Positions 32,698 to 36,871 of a stretch of DNA of 36,871 bases are shown piece after piece. This stretch comes from Saprospiraceae bacterium (lineage in GTDB: Bacteria > Bacteroidota > Bacteroidia > Chitinophagales > Saprospiraceae). How positions within the stretch are numbered: the stretch's first letter is position 1; the number at the start of each line of letters is the position of its first letter. The DNA lies in NCBI GenBank assembly GCA_016787345.1, contig JAEUUU010000035.1, positions 1-36,871 of the forward strand, written 5' to 3'. The notes under the pieces were generated by a model, which worked only from the letters and a program-made list of their open reading frames with translations, made no database searches and was not told where the DNA came from. Made by a program: the position numbers and the translations under genes.

Positions 32698-33294
32698 ATG
32701 ATCTACGAGTTCAATGGTTTTCGGCCAGTCGTGCATGAAAGCGCTTTTATTCACCCCCAGGCGGCCGTTACGGGCAACGTGGTAATCGGTCGCGACGTGT
32801 ATATCGGGCCCGGCGCGGCGATTCGCGGCGACTGGGGGGCGATTGTGATTGAAGACGGTTGCAATGTGCAGGAGAATTGCACCATCCACATGTTTCCCGG
32901 CGTGACGGTTTTGCTCAAAGAATCCGCGCACATAGGGCATGGGGCGATCATTCATGGCGCCACGATCGGGCGCAACTGCCTGGTGGGCATGAATAGCGTC
33001 CTGATGGATGAAGTAGAACTGGGCGACGAGTCGATTGTCGGCGCCTTGAGTTTTGTCAAAAGCGGGGAGAAAATCCCGCCGCGCAGTTTGCTGGCCGGCA
33101 ACCCGGCAAAAATCATACGGGAAGTAAGCGACGATATGCTGGCCTGGAAAACCGAAGGGACCCGCCTTTATCAGCAATTGCCGGCCGAATGCTTCGACAC
33201 TTTGCGTCCTTGCGAACCTTTGCGGGTGATGCCGCACAACCGGCCGGAACAAAAACGAGATTACCTGATTTGGAAAAAGAGCGGGGGGACTTGA
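32698..33294 (+). CDS. paaY: PaaY-like protein, gamma-carbonic-anhydrase left-handed beta-helix
   Basis: 198 residues, the family length. Hexapeptide repeats (VTGNVVIGRDVYIGPGAAIRGDWGAIVIEDGCNVQENC) form a left-handed beta-helix. The metal ligands H64 (TIHMF), H81 (IGHG) and H86 (IIHGA) are in place. The C-terminal helix KIIREVSDDMLAWKTEGTRLYQQL, plus CEPLRVM, matches PaaY rather than short YrdA-type proteins. PaaY is a thioesterase that removes dead-end CoA adducts in phenylacetate degradation and also hydrates CO2 in some species. No other paa gene lies in the window, so the symbol is by similarity only. The tRNA-Thr promoter begins 30 bp after the stop. Confidence 0.85.
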   Translation: MIYEFNGFRPVVHESAFIHPQAAVTGNVVIGRDVYIGPGAAIRGDWGAIVIEDGCNVQENCTIHMFPGVTVLLKESAHIGHGAIIHGATIGRNCLVGMNSVLMDEVELGDESIVGALSFVKSGEKIPPRSLLAGNPAKIIREVSDDMLAWKTEGTRLYQQLPAECFDTLRPCEPLRVMPHNRPEQKRDYLIWKKSGGT

Positions 33295-33324
33295 ACCTTG
33301 GACAAGATTTTTTTGCGGCCAAAC

Positions 33325-33378
33325 TTGTTTCTTCAATTTCATAAAGACTATCTTTGCCGCCGCTTTTGAAGAAAAGCG
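33325..33378 (+). promoter_or_regulatory. Promoter and hairpin leader of the tRNA-Thr/tRNA-Pro operon
   Basis: TTG (33325-33327) and TATCTTTG (33349-33356) are separated by 21 bp, a good match to the Bacteroidota promoter. Transcription should begin near 33361, where a perfect hairpin, CGCTTTT-GAAG-AAAAGCG (33361-33378), occupies the leader just before tRNA-Thr at 33385. Nearly the same element occurs before the tRNA-Ser genes. Confidence 0.75.
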
Positions 33379-33384
33379 TGAAAC

Positions 33385-33459
33385 GCCGGATTAGCTCAGC
33401 GGTAGAGCAGCTGATTCGTAATCAGCAGGTCGAGGGTTCAAATCCCTTGTCCGGCTCCA
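33385..33459 (+). tRNA. tRNA-Thr (anticodon CGT)
   Basis: Cloverleaf: acceptor GCCGGAT/GTCCGGC (one G-U), D-arm GCTC/GAGC with AGCGGTA loop, anticodon stem GCTGA/TCAGC with loop TTCGTAA (anticodon CGT), variable AGGTC, T-arm GAGGG/CCCTT with TTCAAAT loop. Discriminator T and an encoded CCA (33457-33459). Reads ACG codons. Confidence 0.97.
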
Positions 33460-33473
33460 TTACCCTAAGTGTA

Positions 33474-33547
<74 letters not shown>

Positions 33548-33559
33548 CCCACTTTCCTT

Positions 33560-33590
33560 AAACGCTGTAAGCCAAAAGCTTACAGCGTTT
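33560..33590 (+). terminator. Intrinsic terminator of the tRNA-Thr/Pro operon
   Basis: A 13-bp perfect stem, AAACGCTGTAAGC (33560-33572) with GCTTACAGCGTTT (33578-33590), and a CAAAA loop, followed by GTTGTTTTC. It starts 13 bp after tRNA-Pro and ends 14 bp before the tatD ATG, so tatD either relies on read-through or has a promoter overlapping the tRNA genes. Confidence 0.8.
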
Positions 33591-33604
33591 GTTGTTTTCA
33601 GGCT

Positions 33605-34393
33605 ATGCTTACCTTGATCGATACCCACGCCCACCTTTATTCGCACAAATTCGACAACGACCGCCCCGACATGGTGCGTCGCGCGATCGCTTCCGGTGTG
33701 AACCGCATGTATTTGCCCAATATCGACGCCGCTTCAATCGATGCGATGCTGGCGCTCGAAGCGCAATTCCCCGATCATTGTTTTGCCATGATGGGATTGC
33801 ACCCCAGCTCGGTGCAGCCCGATACCGTGGAGCAGGAACTGGCGCTGGTAGAACATTGGCTGGGGCAACGGCGCTGGGCCGGAGTAGGAGAGACGGGCAT
33901 TGATCTCTACTGGGATAAAAGCACATTGGAGATTCAAAAAATCGCTTTTGCCCGGCAAATCGAGTGGGCCAAAGACCTGGACTTGCCCATTATCATCCAT
34001 TCTCGCGAGAGCAACGAAGAGTGTTTGGAACTGGTTGCCAATGGTCAGGACGGCCGTCTGCGCGGCATTTTTCATTGTTTCAGCGGAAGTGTGGAACAAG
34101 CCCGGCGCATGATCGATCTTGGTTTTATGCTGGGCATCGGCGGTACGCTGACGTATCCCAAATCGGAATTGCCCGAAGTTTTGCGTCACATACCGCTTGA
34201 GTATATCGTGCTGGAAACCGATGCGCCGTATTTGCCGCCGGCGCCGCATCGGGGCAAACGCAACGAAAGCGCTTACGTGCGTCTGGTGGCCGAAATGTTG
34301 TCGGAAGTGAAAGTGCTGCCGCTGTCGGAAATTGCCCGTAAAACGACGGAAAACGCGCTGCGTATGTTTCCTCAGGCTGCTGCCGGGGTATAA
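33605..34393 (+). CDS. tatD: TatD-family metal-dependent DNase
   Basis: 262 residues, standard length. The TIM-barrel amidohydrolase metal site is intact: D6, H8 and H10 (LIDTHAHLYS), E96 (GVGETGIDLYW), H132 (IIIHSRES), H157 (IFHCFSGS) and D206 (VLETDAPYLPP). TatD enzymes are 3'-5' exonucleases acting in DNA repair and RNA/DNA turnover. The gene lies directly after the tRNA terminator, with no obvious promoter of its own. Its stop codon overlaps the beginning of the A-tract that is the T-tract of the converging tRNA-Ser terminator. Confidence 0.95.
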   Translation: MLTLIDTHAHLYSHKFDNDRPDMVRRAIASGVNRMYLPNIDAASIDAMLALEAQFPDHCFAMMGLHPSSVQPDTVEQELALVEHWLGQRRWAGVGETGIDLYWDKSTLEIQKIAFARQIEWAKDLDLPIIIHSRESNEECLELVANGQDGRLRGIFHCFSGSVEQARRMIDLGFMLGIGGTLTYPKSELPEVLRHIPLEYIVLETDAPYLPPAPHRGKRNESAYVRLVAEMLSEVKVLPLSEIARKTTENALRMFPQAAAGV

Positions 34394-34420
34394 AAAAAGA
34401 CCCGGCCGGTGAGCCAGGTC
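34392..34420 (-). terminator. Intrinsic terminator of the tRNA-Ser pair
   Basis: On the minus strand GACCTGGC (34420-34413) pairs with GCCGGGTC (34406-34399) with one G-U, and is followed by seven Ts (34398-34392). It is 8 bp after the 3' end of tRNA-Ser(CGA). Confidence 0.8.
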
Positions 34421-34427
34421 CTTTGTG

Positions 34428-34514
34428 CGGAGAGGGAGGGATTCGAACCCCCGGTACCCGTGAAGGTACGTCTGATTTCGAATCAGGTGCATTCAACCGC
34501 TCTGCCACCTCTCC
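34428..34514 (-). tRNA. tRNA-Ser (anticodon CGA)
   Basis: 87 nt with the long variable arm of class II tRNAs. Acceptor GGAGAGG/CCTCTCC, anticodon loop TTCGAAA (anticodon CGA), variable stem GTACC/GGTAC, T-arm GGGGG loop TTCGAAT. Discriminator G; CCA is not encoded. The outermost anticodon-stem pair is a C-A mismatch. Reads TCG codons. Confidence 0.95.
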
Positions 34515-34542
34515 TGATTGATTCGATTTTAGATTTTTACTG

Positions 34543-34630
34543 CGGAGAGACAGGGATTCGAACCCTGGATACGCTTTTGGCGTATACGCACTTTCCAGGC
34601 GCGCTCCTTAAACCACTCGGACATCTCTCC
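34543..34630 (-). tRNA. tRNA-Ser (anticodon GGA)
   Basis: 88 nt. Acceptor GGAGAGA/TCTCTCC, anticodon stem CGCGC/GTGCG with loop CTGGAAA (anticodon GGA), long variable arm GTATACGCCAAAAGCGTAT, T-arm CAGGG/CCCTG with TTCGAAT. Discriminator G; no encoded CCA. It is the first gene of the minus-strand tRNA-Ser pair, 28 bp from the second. Reads TCC and TCT codons. Confidence 0.96.
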
Positions 34631-34659
34631 CGGTTTCTCCTGAATTCTTCAAGAATATT

Positions 34660-34711
34660 GCTTTTTTTCAAAAGCGGGTGCAAAGGTAAAAAGCCGGATT
34701 GCAAAAAGCAA
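34660..34711 (-). promoter_or_regulatory. Promoter and hairpin leader of the tRNA-Ser pair
   Basis: On the minus strand TTG (34711-34709) and TACCTTTG (34688-34681) are 20 bp apart. The leader begins with the hairpin GCTTTT-GAAA-AAAAGC (34675-34660), nearly identical to the leader hairpin of the tRNA-Thr operon. A further near-palindrome, ATTCTTGAAGAAT (34656-34644), follows before the tRNA at 34630. Confidence 0.75.
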
Positions 34712-34733
34712 GACTGTGCCGGAAGACTTTTTC

Positions 34734-35099
34734 ATGCTGAGATCGACGTATTTTTGTGCAGTGATAAACTTGTCCTTTTTCGATGTGCTGAAAGTCAGGC
34801 AAGGGCTGACGCTGGTTTTTCTGATCGGGGCTGTCCTTACGCTGTTTCCTGTGCCCGGAACTGCTTTTGCAGGCTGGGCTGCCAATGCGCAATGGGTAGC
34901 CCTGGCTTATTTGTTTTTAGGGCTTTTTTTCCTGATTATCAATCGTTTTCGTTTGATGTTCGTATGCTTTGGCTGTAGCGCGGCTATTAGTTTTTATTAC
35001 CAGGAAACAGCGCAGAAAAAGGAACAATTGCCTGCTGCCCCGGCATCGTCGCTTCGCACAAACGAAGCGGAGCAGGACGCGGATGTATTCCGATTTTGA
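34734..35099 (+). CDS. Small hydrophobic membrane protein
   Basis: 121 residues from the ATG at 34734 (a GTG at 34716 would add six residues). Hydrophobic segments: LTLVFLIGAVLTLFPVPGTAF, QWVALAYLFLGLFFLII, and RLMFVCFGCSAAISFYYQE, followed by a polar Ala/Glu-rich tail. There is no recognisable domain. It is divergent from the tRNA-Ser pair and 18 bp before the lipid kinase gene, so probably co-transcribed with it. Function unknown. Confidence 0.65.
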   Translation: MLRSTYFCAVINLSFFDVLKVRQGLTLVFLIGAVLTLFPVPGTAFAGWAANAQWVALAYLFLGLFFLIINRFRLMFVCFGCSAAISFYYQETAQKKEQLPAAPASSLRTNEAEQDADVFRF

Positions 35100-35117
35100 T
35101 ACGTTACTTATACCAAC

Positions 35118-35483
35118 ATGAATTTAACCCGCCGGATTGCCAGTTTTCGCTATGCCTTTGCCGGGCTGGCCGATCTTTTCCGTACCCAAACCAATGCCCG
35201 AATTCATCTGTTGGCGACAGTGTGTGTGCTCGTTGCCGGCTGGTACTTTGAGGTGTCGAGGCAGGAATGGCTCGTACTGATCCTTTTTATGACAGGCGTC
35301 GTCGCAATGGAAGCCGTCAATACAGCGATTGAATATCTGACGGATTTGGTTTCGCCGCAAATGCACCCATTGGCCGGCAAGGCAAAAGACGTTGCGGCAG
35401 GCGCGGTGTTGGTCATGGCAATCGGCGCCGTCGTGGCGGGCTTGCTTGTTTTCGGCCCGAAGGTATTGGCTTTGTGGCCTTAA
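35118..35483 (+). CDS. dgkA: Diacylglycerol kinase/undecaprenol kinase family
   Basis: 121 residues, family length. An amphipathic N-terminus (RRIASFRYAFAGLADLFRTQTNARIHL) precedes three TM helices. The conserved active-site segment EAVNTAIEYLTDLVSP (E65, N68, E72, D76) and HPLAGKAKDVAAGAVLV (K90, D91) are characteristic. It phosphorylates diacylglycerol or undecaprenol in the inner membrane, recycling lipid from envelope synthesis. It follows the small membrane protein gene by 18 bp and precedes the DUF2279 gene by 93 bp. Confidence 0.95.
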   Translation: MNLTRRIASFRYAFAGLADLFRTQTNARIHLLATVCVLVAGWYFEVSRQEWLVLILFMTGVVAMEAVNTAIEYLTDLVSPQMHPLAGKAKDVAAGAVLVMAIGAVVAGLLVFGPKVLALWP

Positions 35484-35576
35484 CTTGATTTTTAATTGTT
35501 TGACGTTCAATTGGATGGAAATTTTTTTTAACTTTTGATACCATTCTTTCCCCTCCTGTCGTTTTGAAGCGACGAA

Positions 35577-36602
35577 ATGCGAAACCACTTTTTCCTTCTG
35601 CTCGTATGCGCCTGGATGAGCCCTGTCATCCTTTCGGCGCAACGATGTCAGCCGCCGCTTTTATCGCTTCGACCGGCTGACACCCTGTACAAAGCGCGCC
35701 TCTGGACGGCCGCCGGGGCAGGGACGGGGGCATACACCCTGGCGATGGCAGGACTCTACAATTCCTGGTACGCCGAATATCCGCAGTCTGATTTTCACTT
35801 TTTTGACGATGGCCGCGAATGGATGCAGATGGACAAGATGGGCCATTGGCTGATGTCGTACCAGGAAAGCCGCTGGATCGCCGGCGGCGCCCGCTGGACC
35901 GGTATCAATCGGCGTGCTGCCGCCTGGACGGGATTTGCCGGAGGGCAGTTGATCCAGACTTCTTTTGAAATTTTTGACGGCTATTCCGCCCAATGGGGAT
36001 TTTCCTGGGGCGACGTCGCTTTTAACCTTCTGGGTTCAGGCATGTTTCTGGGCCAGGAGCTCGGTTGGGGAGAGCAGCGAATCGTGATGAAAATGAGCGC
36101 CTGGCCGGTGCGCTACAACGATACGCAGATTGACCCGTACCAACCGGCCGGCAACCAGCAATGGACGACGCTCGAACGGCGCGCCGACGAACTGTACGGT
36201 ACCGGTCCCCTCAATTTATTCCTGAAAAACTACAACACGCTGGTGGTCTGGGCCTCCGTCAACCCCCGCTCATTCAGCCGCCAACCCTCGGGCTGGTGGC
36301 CCCGATGGCTCAATGTGGCTGTGGGTATGGGCGCCGACAACCTATTTGCCGGGCAGGGCTACGAATGGCGCGCGGTGAAAGATTGCGAAGGAGCCGATTG
36401 CGTTACGTATCGCATCGATCCTGTGCAATACCCCCGTACCCGCCAGTTTTTTCTTTCCCTCGATCTGGACCTCAGCCGTATCCGTACCCGGAGCCGTTTC
36501 CTGAATACACTCCTCAGTGCCGCCAATATTATCAAGATACCCGCACCTGCCCTGGAACTCAACAGCCAGGGACGATTTCGCGTATACCCGATCTATTTTT
36601 AA
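35577..36602 (+). CDS. DUF2279 (YfiM-like) exported protein
   Basis: 341 residues. Signal peptide (MRNHFFLLLVCAWMSPVILSA). The region from about 36 on contains the DUF2279 pattern: GAYTLAMAGLYNSWYAEYPQ, FHFFDDGREWMQMDKMGHWLMSYQESRW, FAGGQLIQTSFEIFDGYSAQWGFSWGDVAFN. It probably sits in the periplasm or outer membrane; the ending FRVYPIYF would suit a membrane strand. No biochemical function is known to me. Near-consensus TAACTTTTG at 35529 may be its promoter. It follows dgkA. Confidence 0.85.
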   Translation: MRNHFFLLLVCAWMSPVILSAQRCQPPLLSLRPADTLYKARLWTAAGAGTGAYTLAMAGLYNSWYAEYPQSDFHFFDDGREWMQMDKMGHWLMSYQESRWIAGGARWTGINRRAAAWTGFAGGQLIQTSFEIFDGYSAQWGFSWGDVAFNLLGSGMFLGQELGWGEQRIVMKMSAWPVRYNDTQIDPYQPAGNQQWTTLERRADELYGTGPLNLFLKNYNTLVVWASVNPRSFSRQPSGWWPRWLNVAVGMGADNLFAGQGYEWRAVKDCEGADCVTYRIDPVQYPRTRQFFLSLDLDLSRIRTRSRFLNTLLSAANIIKIPAPALELNSQGRFRVYPIYF

Positions 36603-36638
36603 TGTTCCTTTATTCTTTCACTAAAATCACTAACAACC

Positions 36639-36871
36639 ATGCGCTGGTACTTTAACCTGCTATCGATGCTCCTTTTAGTGAGCCAAATCGCCGCGCAGAA
36701 TCCCTGCACCATTACTGATGTGACCGCCCAGGTGGTCGATTGCGCCAACGGACAGTTTTTTGTAGAACTGAATTTTCAACACCAGAACACAAGCCTGCAA
36801 GGCTTTTCCGTCGCCAGCAACAGCGGCACGGCGGGCCAGTTCCAGTATGCCGACCTCCCCGTAACAGTAGG
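36639..36871 (+). CDS. Start of a secreted protein, cut by the window
   Basis: The first 77 codons are visible from the ATG at 36639; the frame is open to the right edge. The start MRWYFNLLSMLLLVSQIAAQ is a signal peptide with cleavage after AAQ. The mature part, NPCTITDVTAQVVDCANGQFFVELNFQHQNTS, looks like a repeated beta-sandwich domain of large surface proteins in Saprospiria, which usually end with a T9SS sorting domain, though the end is not visible here. It lies 36 bp behind the DUF2279 gene. Confidence 0.8.
   Translation, partial: MRWYFNLLSMLLLVSQIAAQNPCTITDVTAQVVDCANGQFFVELNFQHQNTSLQGFSVASNSGTAGQFQYADLPVTV

Overview
The window is about 37 kb of chromosomal DNA from a member of the Bacteroidota, most likely the Saprospiria (Lewinella/Haliscomenobacter-like). 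The evidence is: proteins ending in type IX secretion sorting domains (2500-3297, 30309-32588); large FG-GAP/VCBS beta-propeller proteins with ASPIC/UnbV domains; Bacteroidota-typical families (DUF5723, DUF4199, HU-CCDC81-SPOR, LytTR regulator, NrtR-type Nudix regulator); -7 promoter elements of the form TAnnTTTG with upstream TTG; and little sign of Shine-Dalgarno sequences. No phage, insertion sequence, CRISPR array or integrase was seen.

Layout. 1-2386: the 3' end of a surface/lipoprotein-like gene and a DUF5723 outer-membrane protein, closed by a 25-bp perfect inverted repeat. 2500-5256 (minus): a T9SS-secreted choice-of-anchor protein and an MsbA-like ABC exporter. 5493-7790 (plus): two DUF4199 membrane proteins separated by a long inverted repeat, then an alpha/beta-hydrolase-fold membrane protein that lacks the nucleophile. 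7787-8458 (minus): a PPP-type metallophosphatase. 8738-10753: a HisKA histidine kinase facing a LytTR response regulator. 10914-11000: a candidate small RNA. 11114-19476: two paralogous ~1160-residue VCBS/UnbV proteins flanking a class C beta-lactamase-like lipoprotein. 19600-22383: a 927-residue HTH plus sensor-like protein of unknown function. 22685-24654: a cluster of an OB-fold-like protein, a vWA-like protein and a four-TM protein. 24696-29382 (minus): a UvrD-family helicase/PD-(D/E)XK nuclease, methylmalonyl-CoA epimerase and a HU-CCDC81/SPOR protein. 29595-30284: an NrtR-type regulator with a degenerate Nudix box. 30309-32588 (minus): an FG-GAP T9SS protein. 32698-33294: a PaaY-like gamma-carbonic-anhydrase-fold protein. 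33349-34711: tRNA-Thr and tRNA-Pro (plus), tatD (plus), and two tRNA-Ser (minus). 34734-36871: a small membrane protein, diacylglycerol/undecaprenol kinase, a DUF2279 protein and the start of a secreted protein.

How the parts may relate. Much of the window encodes envelope functions: surface beta-propellers, T9SS cargo, a lipid-flippase-like ABC exporter, a lipid kinase and a cell-wall-binding SPOR protein. The most unusual items are the 927-residue HTH/sensor protein with three related beta-rich modules, the uncharacterised OB/vWA/TM cluster next to it, the nucleophile-less hydrolase, the two-hairpin RNA at 10914-11000, and a roughly 30-nt promoter/leader block shared by the two tRNA operons. 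Functions for these are inference from sequence reading only; no database search was run.
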